Assembly: GCF_022605725.1 (NCBI RefSeq)
Contig: NC_065556.1
Span: 27,387,140-27,451,139 of the forward strand
DNA from: Anthonomus grandis grandis
Taxonomy: Eukaryota; Arthropoda; Insecta; Coleoptera; Curculionidae
Direction: 5' to 3'
Length of the DNA: 64,000 nt
Shown here: piece by piece, positions 49,014 to 61,400 of the stretch
Position numbering within the stretch: position 1 is the first letter of the stretch
Layout of the letters: each line of letters starts with the position of its first letter
The notes under the pieces: generated by a model
Told to the model about the DNA's origin: nothing
Database searches by the model: none
What the model saw: the letters and a program-made list of their open reading frames with translations, nothing else
Made by a program: the position numbers and the translations under genes

Positions 49014-52000
49014 TAAGAATTCGCAACCTTCATCGGTTTAAATATTATTGTTAAAGGAAAGAATAATTACTTCTATTGCCTGATAGATAATAGTTTTTCC
49101 AGGCTATATATAACTTTTTAGCCTCTTCCAGGCATTTTAAGGCCCTCTCACTTCTTCCAAGCATTCAAAGACAGTCATTGCTAAACTTTTTTCCAGACTT
49201 TTGAGGATTTATTTGATCTTTTGCCACACCTTTTAGGTCATTTCTTATGACATGAGTTGCCTGGAAAAAATACCAAAGCAGTGACTCCTATTAAAAGGTA
49301 AAAAAAGTATTTTTTCTAGGCATTTAAGGTCTACTTTTTACTTCTCCCAGGCCTCTTTTGCCTTTTCTAGATATTAGAAGTTCACTATTGTTTCAACTGC
49401 CTGGACAAAATTTAGACTTTTTAAATGAACCACCATCATTTTCCAGGTTTTGGTCTCCTACCACATATCGGGTCGAAGTATTAAGAAGATATTGGAGAAT
49501 GAAACACATTAATTTGCTTCCTTTTTTACGTACAACCACTGCTTAAAATAGGAAAACAGATCCAGGCATTTCTTTTGAGGTTTTCTCTATCAAAGATATT
49601 TACATTTTATGTCATGGAGTTTTTCTGGATTCAAAGAACGTTAGACCATGACCTAGCAAAGTATAGTTATCACCTGATAGCGTCCTGGAAGTAGAAAGAC
49701 ATTTTTCTTATAGCAAAATATCACTCATCTCACATTAAGTTATGCATCAAACTGTAAAAAATGTGTCCTTATTAATTAAATTTCTTTGGTATTCTTATTA
49801 CAGTCTCTCTATAAGGAAATAAATTTTTAATGAAATCCTGAACGTATGTAGCCCGTCCTTTCCTTTGTTTCATTTGAGAATTCTCAGCCTTGATCGATTT
49901 AAATATTATTGTTTAAGGAAAGAATAATTACTTCCATTGCCTGATATATAATTTTTCCAGGCTCTATATAACTTTTTAGCTTCTTCCAGGCATTCAAAGA
50001 CTGTCACTGCTAAATTTTTTTCCAGACGTTTGAGGATTTATTTGATCTTTTGCCAGACCTTTCAGGACATTTCTTATAACATGAGTTGCCTGGAAAAAAT
50101 AGCAAAGCAGTGACGCCTATTTGGATAAAAGGTAAAACAATATTTTTTCCAGGCATTTAAGATCTATTTTTACTTCTCCCAGGCCGCTTTGGCCTTTTCT
50201 AGGTACTAGAAGTTCACTATTGTTTCAACTGCCTGGAAAAAATTTAGACTTTTTCAATGAATCACAATCATTTTCCAGGTCTTAGTCTCCTACCACATAT
50301 CGGGTCGAAGTATTAAGAAGATATTGAAGAGATTGAATGAAACACATTAATTTGCTTCCTTTTTTACGTACAACCACTGCCTAAAATAGGAAAACAAATC
50401 CAGGCATTTCTTTTGAGGTTTTCTCTATCAAAGTTATCTACATTTTATGTCATGGAGCTTTTCTGGATTCGAAAAACGTTAGACCATAACCTAGCAAAAT
50501 ATAGCCATCACCTGAGAGTATCCTGGAAGTAGAAAGGCATTTTTCCTATAGCAAAATATCACTCATCTCACATTAAGTTATGCATCAAAGTGTAAAAAAT
50601 GTGTCCTTATTAAATAAATTTCTTTGGTATCTTATTACAGTCTCTCTATGAAGAAATAAATTTTTAATGAAATCCTGAACGTATGTAGCTCGTCTTTTCC
50701 TTTGTTTCATTTGAGAATTCGCAGCCTTGATCGATTTAAATATTATTGTTTAAGGAAAGAATAATAACTTCCATTGCCTGATATATAATTCTTCCAGGCT
50801 ATATATAACTTTTTAGCTTCTTCCAGGCATTTTAAGGCACTTTTTACTTCTTCCAAGCATTCAAAGACAGTCACTGCTAAACTTTTTTCCAGACGTTTGA
50901 GGATTTATTTGATCTTTTGCCAGACCTTTCAGGACATTTCTTATGACATGAGTTGCCTGGAAAAAATAGCAAAGCAGTGACGCCTATTTGGATAAAAGGT
51001 AAAACAATATTTTTTCCAGGTATTTAAGATCTATTTTTACTTCTCCCAGGCCTCTTTGGCCTTTTCTAGGTACTAGAAGTTCACTATTGTTTCAACTGCC
51101 TGGAAAAAATTTAGACTTTTTCAATGAATCACAATCATTTTCCAGGTCTTAGTCTCCTGCCACATATCGGGTCGAAGTATTAAAAACACACTAATTTGCT
51201 TCCTTTTTTACGTACAACCACTGCCTAAAATAGGAAAACAAATCCAGGTCTTTTGAGGTTTTCTCTATTAAAGGTATTGACATTTTATGTCATGGAGTTT
51301 TTCTGGATTCGAAGAACGTTAGACCATAACCTAGCAAAGTATAGCCATCACCTGAGAGTGTCCTGGAAGTAGTATAGCAAAGTATCACTCATCTCACATT
51401 AAGTTATGCATGAAACTGTAAAAAATGTGTCCTTATTAATTAAATTTCTTTGGTATTCTTATTACAGTCTCTCTATGGAGAAATAAATTTTTAATGAAAT
51501 CCTGAACGTATGTAGCTCGTCTTTTCCATTGTTTTATTTAAGAATTCGCAACCTTGATCGATTTAAATATTATTGTTTAAGGAAAGAATAATTACTTCCA
51601 TTGCCTGATATATAATTTTTCCAGGCTATAGATAACTTTTTAGCTTCTTCCAAGCACTCAAAGACTGTCACTGCTAAACTTTTTTCCAGACATTTAAGGA
51701 TTTATTTGACCTTCTGCCAGACCTTTCAAGACATTTCTTATGACATGAGTTGCCTGGAAAAAATACCAAAGCAGTGACGCCTATTTGGATAAAAGGTAAA
51801 AAAGTATTTTTTCCAGGCGTTTAAGGTCTACTTTTTACTTCTCCCAGGCCTTTTTGGCCTTTTCTAGGTACTAGAAGTTGACTATTGTTTCAACTGCCTG
51901 GAAAAAATTTAGACTTTTTCAATGAATCATAATCATTTTCCAGGTCTTATTTTCCTGCCACATATCGGGTCGAAGTAGTATTCTTACTATTGGAGTACTA

Positions 52001-52390
52001 TACGAGTACTATTGGATATTGGAGAATGAAACGCATTAATTTGCTTCCCTTTTTACGTACAACCACTGCCTGAAACAGGAAAACAAATCCAGGCATTTCT
52101 TTTGAGATTTTCTCTATCAAAGGTATTTACATTTTATGTCATGGAGTTTTTCTGGATTCGAAGAACGTTAGACCATGACCTAGCAAAATATAGCCATCAC
52201 CTGAGAGTATCCTGGAAGTAGAAAGACATTTTTCCTATAGCAAAATATCACTCATCTCACATTATGTTATGCATCAAACTGTAAAAAAATGTGTCCTTAT
52301 TAATTAAATTTCTTTGGTATCTTATTACAGTCTCTCTATGGAGAAATAAATTTTTAATGAAATCCTGAACGTATGCAGCTCGTCTTTTCC
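49014..52390. repeat. Tandem array, unit about 840 bp, four copies
   Basis: TTTAAATATTATTGTT with GGAAAGAATAATTACTTC starts at 49037, 49898, 50735 and 51562 (861, 837 and 827 bp apart). Each copy ends AAATTTTTAATGAAATCCTG, AACGTATG(T/C)AGC(C/T)CGTC. Units carry several facing pairs of TGCCTGGAA and TTCCAGGCA, plus TTTCTCTATCAAAG and CATTAAGTTATGCAT. Copies differ by small indels. No coding capacity. Confidence 0.9.
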
Positions 52391-52609
52391 ATTTCCAATA
52401 GGAAGGAGAGATGCTGCTGCCGGTGCAGCTTTTTCCTCATCTATTTTATACGCCCCGGCACACAAAGGGGGGCGCACTACCTGGAAACGTTAAAGAACTC
52501 GCATCGAATAAATGAATATTTAATGCGTTTAATCGGTCTATTTTTAATATTTACTACATGTAAGGCCAACCTATTTTCGTATTTTTGGGAAAGTCGTTTT
52601 TCCTTATAA

Positions 52610-53330
52610 CTCTCGAGTTATTAAAGATAATCTTGTTATTGCTTTAGAGTGTTATACAAAGGTATACGTAGATTAATTATGTGAAAAAATTTTGATTCTA
52701 AGTTGAAAATTCGCATGGCTGCAACGATTTTGATAGAAGGTAGTTTTGTACGAAATTTCCTTTAAGGGTAACTTGATAACTATTCCAGATAATTAAATAA
52801 AGTTTCTCTTCCAAGAGAGGGCATTTTCTGTGGAAGACTTTCATATATTATCCATTTTTGGGAGTCTAATACTCTCCAAGCTATAGTCAGTTTTGTCAGC
52901 AAAGTCCCAATGTTGATCAAACTTATGGGTTTTGGAATTAAGTTAAAAGTTTAAATTTTTCAATAACTCTTGGACATTTCTCTAGATAATTTCCAAACTA
53001 TATAAGATATCTTTGTAATTTTTTTACAAGATTTTGAAGAAAACCTTATAGATTAATTATGTGTAACAAATATAATTTTTAATTAAAAATTGGCTTTACT
53101 ACAATAATTTTGCTTTGAGGCTAAATTAGTACTAATTTTTTTATTTTGTTTCCAAATAATGGACTTCTCGTATAAAAAAACTCGTTTTCTGAAGAACAAT
53201 TTCATATAGTGGCCATTTGTTTTAATCTAAAACTTTCTGAGATAGAGCAAGTTTTATCTGCAAAGAACTAGTGTTTTGTCAGCAAAATTGCTGATTTGAT
53301 ATATTCATTGACTTTTAATTTCTAGTTCAA
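52610..53330. repeat. Two diverged copies of a repeat of about 370 bp
   Basis: TAGATTAATTATGTG occurs near 52.67 and 53.05 kb. The phrase TTTCATATA-T-(T/G)CCATTT followed by AGTTTT(G/A)TC(A/T)GCAAAG occurs near 52.84 and 53.20 kb. The copies share order but are much diverged. They resemble satellite-derived DNA and have no coding features. Confidence 0.5.
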
Positions 53331-53339
53331 GGAGTATTC

Positions 53340-55160
53340 TCAGAAAAAAAATCAAATACTTTAAGGATAAAGAATATTCCATAGATCTGGAACATTCCAA
53401 AAATACATATATTTAGTCATGTCTTTCAAAGGCTTGTGGATAGCACATTGTTCTCAAATAATTCAAAGAGCTCTTGCCAACCTTAAGAAAATCAATAATT
53501 TTATTGGTTTTCACCTGTGTTCTGTCAAAATACAGGTTCTAACTTATGTTATATGCAAAATCAAATTAACGTCACGAAAATCAACATTTTTGATTATTAT
53601 TTTAAGTACTTGAGACTTTTCAAACAACTAAATTTCATTGATTGCATTAAGCTTTCCCCGGACAGCTTTTCAAACAAATCTCGACTGAATTGATGCCTTA
53701 TTGCATAATTGAATTTTTAAATAGTTGATTTAATTTTTCAAATTAAATTGATTGAAAGGTTTATATATACATACCAATTCCCATTAAATCTCTCTATTAA
53801 TTTTTCTTCCTCGAAAAATCAACAAATCAAATGGCATATATTATTATTGAAAAACACCCCGAAATATATAAATATCGAATTTTATTTACGTTTAACTGTT
53901 TTTTTTTTGTTTTTTCCCCAGCACTTGAAAACCAATTTATTTTATCAATCTGATAGACCGCGGTTGCAAGTTAAATTAAATTACGGATAAAATTTTCCAA
54001 AATAATTAATTCGTTAAAATAAAATTAAATGAAACATAGAATGTGCATCACTTGACTCGAATTAGTTGCACATCAAATTTATACTGGAATTTTTAATTTT
54101 CCACCCTTAGAGCTTTAATCACCCCTTGATTATTGGAATAGTTTAAGAACTAACCCAGAAAACAATTATCCAGTTTATTATGCCGAACATTCAGGAAACT
54201 CACTTTTAAATAAGCGGCTTTTCCTTCATAAACCCACCATAAATTCAAACATCATTTATGCGTTAACGGTTATCCACTGTACGTGAAAAATAGAACATAC
54301 ATCTAGTTAAAAGCATCGTTCTCCGTAATAGAGTTACGGACATGATGTATGGCCATATAGAAAAAAAATACGCGGGCGTTATTTATAGAACGTTGGCTCT
54401 AGAGGATGACAAATGTGTTTTGTCTAAAATAAATAAACCGTAATGTTACTTGTGACATTTTTGTGTCTTGGAAGTACGTCTTGTTTTGTGTATATTGATG
54501 GGATCTTAAGAATAACATATAAAACATGTTTGAGACATAAGGAGCTTATTCTTATTAGGCCACTCTCATTTATATGATTATAAAATTAATTATTGTTACC
54601 TTTATTCCAAAAATCCAACTGCATCCTGTAGAGACGGTCTAGGAGAGCATTTTGTCCTTTTTTAGGATATCCCGTGGTTATTGATGAGCATTTTAGTACT
54701 TGTAGCCTATAGGTTCTTATGCTTGATCGGGATTTCTGTAAGAAGCATTAATGTGTGAGAAAAATGACGTAATGAGGATATTTTTTTTAAACAGATAATT
54801 CTTTTGGCATACATTTTTTTAAATTTCATAAAAATAAAAACTTATTACACATTTTTGGACGTAAGTTAAATTATGCAAAATTTCAAGGTATTTCTGGGTG
54901 AAATGTCAACGTTTTTCAGTCATTAGAGCTTCTTCCAGGCAGTTGAAGTTACTTGATAATAAAGTCTTTGCTTAGCAGTATGAGCTTTTTTGGTTTAAAT
55001 AGAACCCAACTGCCTGGAATTAAAAAAAAAATATAGACCCATGAATAGTCTCTTCCAAGCAGTTAAAGTTAAATTTTCCAGTTTTTGAGAGTGGGTTTTT
55101 ATAAGAAATACATTTTTTAAAATTTCTAATATAACTTAGCCACGTACCTGAAATTAACAA
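53340..55160. other. Mostly unique AT-rich DNA, no gene recognised
   Basis: Frames of 64 and 80 codons (53419-53613, 53748-53990) have no recognisable domain or splice context. A few TTCCAGGCAGTTGAAG and CTGCCTGGAATT words appear at 54.93-55.06 kb. The rest looks like ordinary intergenic or intronic sequence. Confidence 0.4.
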
Positions 55161-55178
55161 CAAAAAACTGAAAAAAGA

Positions 55179-56056
55179 CACTTTTAACCCTCAAATCGAT
55201 GTTAAAGTCACTCAGAGATCCAGAAATCGTAAACGATCGCTATGAAATTATGTCTCCGGTCTGTACTTGATTCAGTCACGTTTAAAAAATAATTTTTCTA
55301 GAAGATTTAGAATGTTTCTATAAAGTGAGATGCGGTAAAAAGTTAAAAAAGGCACTTTTGACCCTCAAATCTGTGTAAATGTCACTCAGAGATCCAGAAA
55401 TTACACACGATCGCTATGAAATGATATGTATCGTCTGTAATTGGTTTAGTCTTGTCCTAAAAATGAATTTTTCAGAAATTCCAGAATGTTTCTGAAAGGT
55501 GAGATACGGTAGAAAGTCAAAAAAGGCACTTTTGACCCTCAAATCTGTGCAAATGTCACTCAGAGATCCAGAAATCATGCACGATCGCTGTGAAATAATA
55601 TGTATCGTCTGTCATTGGTTTAGTCTCGTCTAAAAAATACATTGTTTGGAAAATCCAGAATGTTTCTGGAAGGTGAGATGGTGTAGAAAGTCAAAAAAGG
55701 CACTTTTGACTCTCAAATCGGTAGAAATGTCACTCAGAGATCCAGAAATCATACACGATCGCTGTGAAATGATTTGTATCATCTGTAATTGGTTTAGTCT
55801 CGTCTAAAAAATAATTTTTCCAGAAGATCCAGAATTTTCCTAAAAGGTGAGATGCGGTAGAAAGTCAAAAAAGGCACTTTTGCCCCACAAATCGGTAAAA
55901 ATGTCACTCAGAGATCCAGAAATCATACACGATCACTGTGAAATGATATGTATCGTCTGCCATTGGTTTAGTCTCGTCTAAAAAATAATTTTTTTAGAAG
56001 ATCCAGAATTTTCCTGGAAGGTGAGATGCGGTAGAAAGTCAAAAAAGGCTTTTTTG
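55179..56056. repeat. 174-bp satellite, five monomers
   Basis: CACTTTTGACCCTCAAATC-like starts occur at 55179, 55353, 55527, 55701, 55875 and, truncated, 56048: spacings of 174, 174, 174, 174 and 173 bp. Conserved words are GTCACTCAGAGATCCAGAAA, CACGATCGCT(A/G)TGAAAT and GGTGAGATGCGGTAGAAAG. The monomers vary by substitutions but hardly at all in length. Confidence 0.95.
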
Positions 56057-56099
56057 ACCTAGTATGTGGTATTCGGTAGTGTGTCATAAAAAAATGATG

Positions 56100-56262
56100 A
56101 AATGAAAATTTTTATACAGGGTATTATAATTATTTATTTTATTAATTTTTTAGTATTAGATTTATTAAAATCTCTAAAATTATTACATTATTCTTATTTT
56201 TGATTTTCTATGTAGCTATTATGCTAATAACAAAAAATTATTATTAATATTATTATTATTAA

Positions 56263-56323
<61 letters not shown>

Positions 56324-56325
56324 TT
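56100..56325 (+). mobile_element. LINE 3' tail with long TTA microsatellite
   Basis: TATGTAGCTATTATGCTAAT followed by AACAAAAAATTATTATT is the 3' end of the LINE family at 23.1-24.9 kb, 5'-truncated to about 100-130 bp. The tail (56246-56322) has expanded into a long (TTA)n run. It lies directly after the 174-bp satellite. Confidence 0.7.
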
Positions 56326-58470
56326 TGTTTTCAACTGCCTGGAATTTAAAAAATATTTTTCCAGGTAACCGGAGTCATTAATTTTTAATTTTTTGGAAAC
56401 AGTTTTTCAATAATTTTTTTTATGTCAAAAATATGACTCAACTACTCGAAGGAATACCAACGAATTTTCCAAGCAATTAAAAAGTAATCCTCTCTTGCAT
56501 GGTAATTCATGAACAGTTAAATAAAGAGAATATTTTAATATCACTTAGTCCAGGCACTAGCAACTGGAAGATTTTATTAAATCCTGTTATTTGTGGAACT
56601 TTATATTCCTATCTTGGACCTCAACTGCCTGGAAGAATACAAATAATTTTTCAAGAAACAAACCAAATCTGGACATCCTTTGATACTTCAAGACACATTC
56701 TTTATAACTCTAATGATTCTTTAACGTTCTTGGCATTCTAAATGAACTAAAGCTATCCAGAAGATTGTATTTCTTCTAATTTCCGAGATCTAGTACATTT
56801 AAAGGTCAATTTCAAGATTTAAAAAGTCGTTCGAATGCAAATTTTCAAAGTGCTGCAACATACCTACGGATCTTGTCAAATGTCATAGAAGCCCATTATT
56901 ATTATGAGTTAAGAGTTTTTGGAAGTAGGACTGGAAGAATTTTCTAAAAAATCCCAGTATTAATTTTAAGGATTGCAGTCGGGGTTTTGATATCTGGATA
57001 ATCATTGTTGAAAATTCCAGGTGGCTGATCTCTTTTAAAAAAAAATGAGTTTTTGCAAAATTACCAATAAATCAGAGCTCAAATGGTACCTCGACCTATA
57101 AGTCTCCTAAGTTTTCCTATATAAATGGATGAAACATTTTCAAATTTTAAGTTATAGAAAGCAACATTTCCTCGTTACTCTCACTAATAAAGAACGTTTC
57201 ATGAGCCAAATTCGTTATGAAATATATAAGATATAAATTCTTGGTCCTATTTTTTCGATATTTTATATATTCAACCACTATAAAACCTCCAAAAAAGACC
57301 TTAAAATATCTGTCAAAATAAGCTCCTAGAATTCATTCAAACTCCGAATCAATTTAAAACATATAAACCCAACGCAAATTCACTTATAAACGAAAAGACT
57401 GTTATGGCATAAATGTGTACTCGTCGTCATCGAACGAACCGAACACTGTCCTTTTTCTCCATTTTTCGAAACTGCTTTCAATTCCGTGCATGTCAACGGT
57501 ATTTTTCTTATAAACCATCGCCCTACCAATAAATAATATTTACAAAAGCCGTCGATCAATTTAAAAATAACGATCAAAGAAATCGAAACGAAAGCCATTT
57601 TCCAAATCCACTTTAATGCCGCGATATTCGGGAATATACAAACGATTTTTTTTTCAGCGGATTATCACTTTGATTCGTGTTGTAATGGTTGATAATTGAT
57701 TTTTTAATGTTTTTAAGCGGACAGGAAATTTGTTGGATTTTGGCCAAAAAAACTAGATCTTGTTAAAGCTTCTCTGTTATTATTTAAAAAATGAGTGCAG
57801 AATAGACCACATCCATTTGGTTTTCTAAAAATAAATGAACAACAGCCCATAAAATGCTTTTAAGCATTTTATCGCGCCTTTAAAGGGTGAATAATTAAGC
57901 AGGTCATCAGTCATAAGACTTTTATTATTATTACGCAGCTTAATGTTTATTTTAAAGCTTCAACAGGGGCTTGATTAATAAAAAAAACGTAGGATAAACG
58001 TTTTTTTTTATTAAATATAGTATTGTCTACAGTATTGTCTATAGTCTTGTTATAATAGTATTATAACAAGAAGGTTTTTATTTATTTTTCCGCTAAAAAT
58101 GAAGTTTCTTTTTTTTTAGTCAAATGAATCTAATCGATTACAAGGGAGTTGCTAGAAATCCACATTTTTGAACAGCATTCTCTTGAAATTATAGAAAAAC
58201 GGAACCAAAAACACTGTAAAAAATTTACGCATTGCCTCTTTTAAAATACGGCAATCTATCTTGGACCTAGGAATCGTAAATAATCATTAGACAAATTGTT
58301 AAAAAAATATTTAATCTATAAGCATACAAAATTTATTTTAAAAGCAAAAATCCTAGAAAACCAAAAGAAAGTAGGGAAAATTCTTGTAAGAATAAAAATA
58401 GTAATAAAAAATGATGAAATATCTGCATTTTTTTAATTATTTATTTGTTTTCTATTTATTTATCTATTTT
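56326..58470. other. AT-rich DNA with scattered TGCCTGGAA words, no gene recognised
   Basis: CTGCCTGGAA words occur at about 56.33 and 56.62 kb. A minus-strand frame at 57380-57598 (72 codons) starts with a hydrophobic stretch and has three cysteines (CTELK, CSVRS, LCHNS). It lies in a slightly GC-richer, non-repetitive block. I recognise no family; it could be a chance frame or a regulatory block. The rest shows nothing. Confidence 0.3.
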
Positions 58471-58476
58471 ATATTT

Positions 58477-61400
58477 ATTTGTTTTAATTAATTGGCAACT
58501 TTTATCATAAAACTAATGCTTTTTCACCCCTGTTAGTTTAGGTTTCTAATATTGCCTTTTATTTTTCAGTTATTGAGTAAAAGAACTTGTTATATTAAAA
58601 AACAAGGAAAGGAACGACTGGAAAATCCTTTAAGAGCTTAAGATATCAGAAATTGCAAAATGTGAACCAATAAAAGTGAAAAATTATTTTATTACTTACA
58701 GGCACTCTGATTTCCGCAATTTCTTTTAGGAAAACCGAAAAAAATATTCAGTTTACTCCTGTTTTTTAAATTTTCAATTAATTTTCTTAGTTAACCAAAT
58801 TGGTAACCTTCCAGGAAAAAATATAAGATCATTTGGAAAGCCTGGAAGTTATGAAAAGTTGATCTAACAATCTGGAAGAAATTTGCTTCAACTGTCTAAA
58901 TAATTGAAAAACGAGGAAAGGGATAATTATTAGGGATCATTTTGTCAAACTGCATTTTTCAACTGCCTGGTAAAAATAAGTTGATATTTTTTTCAGAAAA
59001 AATTGGAAAATTTTTTAAGGAATTTAACAATCAAAAATTGCCAAATTTTTACTACTAAAAATGAGACAGGCATGTAATAAGAATTCTACTGAATTTTTGG
59101 GTTTAAAAGATCAGCTTTTTACTCTCTTTAACACGCTTATATTACCTCAGGTTGTATATATGTATGTATGTATATAACCGAATGTTTGAGCCTAATTTTC
59201 GCTGATTTTTAAAAGTCTAATCAACTTAAAACTTTGCATACGAATCAAGAGATAATTTTAGTAACTTTAGAATTGTAATTAATAAATAAATGCCTGGAAT
59301 TGTGAAATAATTCCAACCTAAATATCAATAATCATATTTGTTTTACTTAAATGGCAATTTTTATCATAAAACGAATGCTTTTTCACCCCTGTTTGGGTTT
59401 CTAATATTGCCTTTTATTTTTCAATTATTGAGTAAAAGAACTTGTTATATTAAAAAACAAGGAAAGGAACGAACTTTTTCAGGAACGACTGAAAAATCTT
59501 TTAAGAGATTAAGATATCAGAAATTGCAAAATATGAACCAATAAAAGTGAAAAAGTATTTTATTTCTTACAGGCACTCTGATTTCCGCAATTTCTTTTAG
59601 GAAAACCGAAAAAAAATTCAGTTTACTCCTGTTTTTCAAATTTTCAATTAATTTTCTTAGTTAACCAAATTGGTAACCTTCCAGGAAAAAATATAAAATC
59701 ATTTGGAAAGCCTGGAAGTTATGAAAAGTTGATCTAACAATCTGGAAGAAATTTGCTTCAACTGTCTAAATAATTGAAAAACGAGGAAAGGGATAATTAT
59801 TAGGGATCATTTTGTCAAATTGCATTTTTCAACTGCCTGGTAATTTAGTTGATATTTTTTTCAGGAAAAACTGGAAAATCTTTCAAGGAATTTAACAATC
59901 AAAAATTGCCAAATTTTTACCACTGAAAATGAGACAGGCCTGTAATAAGAATTCTACTGAATTTTTGGGTTTAAAAAATCAGCTCTTTACTCTTTTTAAC
60001 ACGCTTATATTACCTCAGGTTGTATATATGTATAACGGAGTGTTTGAGCTTAATTTTCACTCCTTTCTAAAAGTCTGATCAACTTGAAACTTTGCATAGG
60101 TATCAAGGACTGATGACAATACAATAATTCAATAACAATTTCCCATTATCCTTATTAGAACTGCCAGGATTAATAAATAATGATTTAAAAAAACACGCTT
60201 TTATTACTAATGGAGCTAAAAAGTAGAAAATAATTTTAAATTACAACGAGTTTTTATTACAGTAGTAGAAGGTCGCACAATCAATCATAATCAACTACCT
60301 TTAATAAAAATAATAATAAAATTTAAGTTATTAACAGAATAATTCAAATCAAAGTGCGTGTGTAATATATCTCTGTCCTAATTTGTTACTTAACGTCAAT
60401 AATTAATTAGTCCAGGCAATAGAAGCATAATTTTAATTGCAATGGTTAATATCATAAAAAAATCTATTGCTCAAATACCTAAAACTTTAAAAGTAATTTC
60501 GATTTAAACGGCATTAATCAATTAATTAATTAGACTAGGCAGTTGAGGTACAATATTAATTAAAGAGATAATTTTTTTTAACTTTGGAATTGTAATTAAA
60601 AAATAAATGCAATTGTAAAATTATTTTAAATTAAATGTCATTAATTAATTAGTCCAGGCAATTAAAGCATAATTATATTTAAAATGCTTTTCATAAAAAT
60701 TGTATGGCTCAGCTATCTGAAATTTTTAGATAAATGCGATTTAAACATCATTAGTAAATTAATTAATTAGACTAGGCAGTTGAGGTGCAATTTTAATTAA
60801 AGAGAAAATTTTTTTAAACTTTGAAATTGTAATTAAAAAATAAATGCCTGGAATTGTGAAATAATTCCAACCTAAATGTCAATAATCATATTTGTTTTAC
60901 TTAAATGGCAACTTTTATCATAAAACTAATGCTTTTTCATCCCTGTTTAGGTTTCTAATATTGCCCTTTATTTTTCAGTTATTGAGTAAAAGAACTTGTT
61001 ATATTAAAAAACAAGGAAAGGAACGACTTTTTCAGGAACGACTGGAAAATCTTTTAAGAGATTAAGATATCAGAAATTGCAAAATATGAACCAATAAAAG
61101 TGAAAAATTATTTTATTTCTTACAGGCACTCAGATTTCCGCAATTTTTTTTAGAAAAACCGGAAAAAAAATTCAGTTTACTCTTGTTTTTCAAATTTTCA
61201 ATTAATTTTCTTAGTTAACCAAATTGGTAACCTTCCAGGAAAAAATATAAAATCATTTGGAAAGCCTGGAAGTTATAAAAAGTTGATCTAACAATCTGGA
61301 AGAAATTTGATTCAACTGTCTAAATAATTGAAAAACGAGGAAAGGGATAATTATTAGGGATCATTTTGTCAAATTGCATTTTTCAACTGCCTGGTAAAGG

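Noticed and set aside
57380..57598. Small secreted peptide gene on the minus strand (72 codons)
   Set aside because: A hydrophobic start and cysteines are suggestive, but there is no family match, splice evidence or start context; kept only as a remark.
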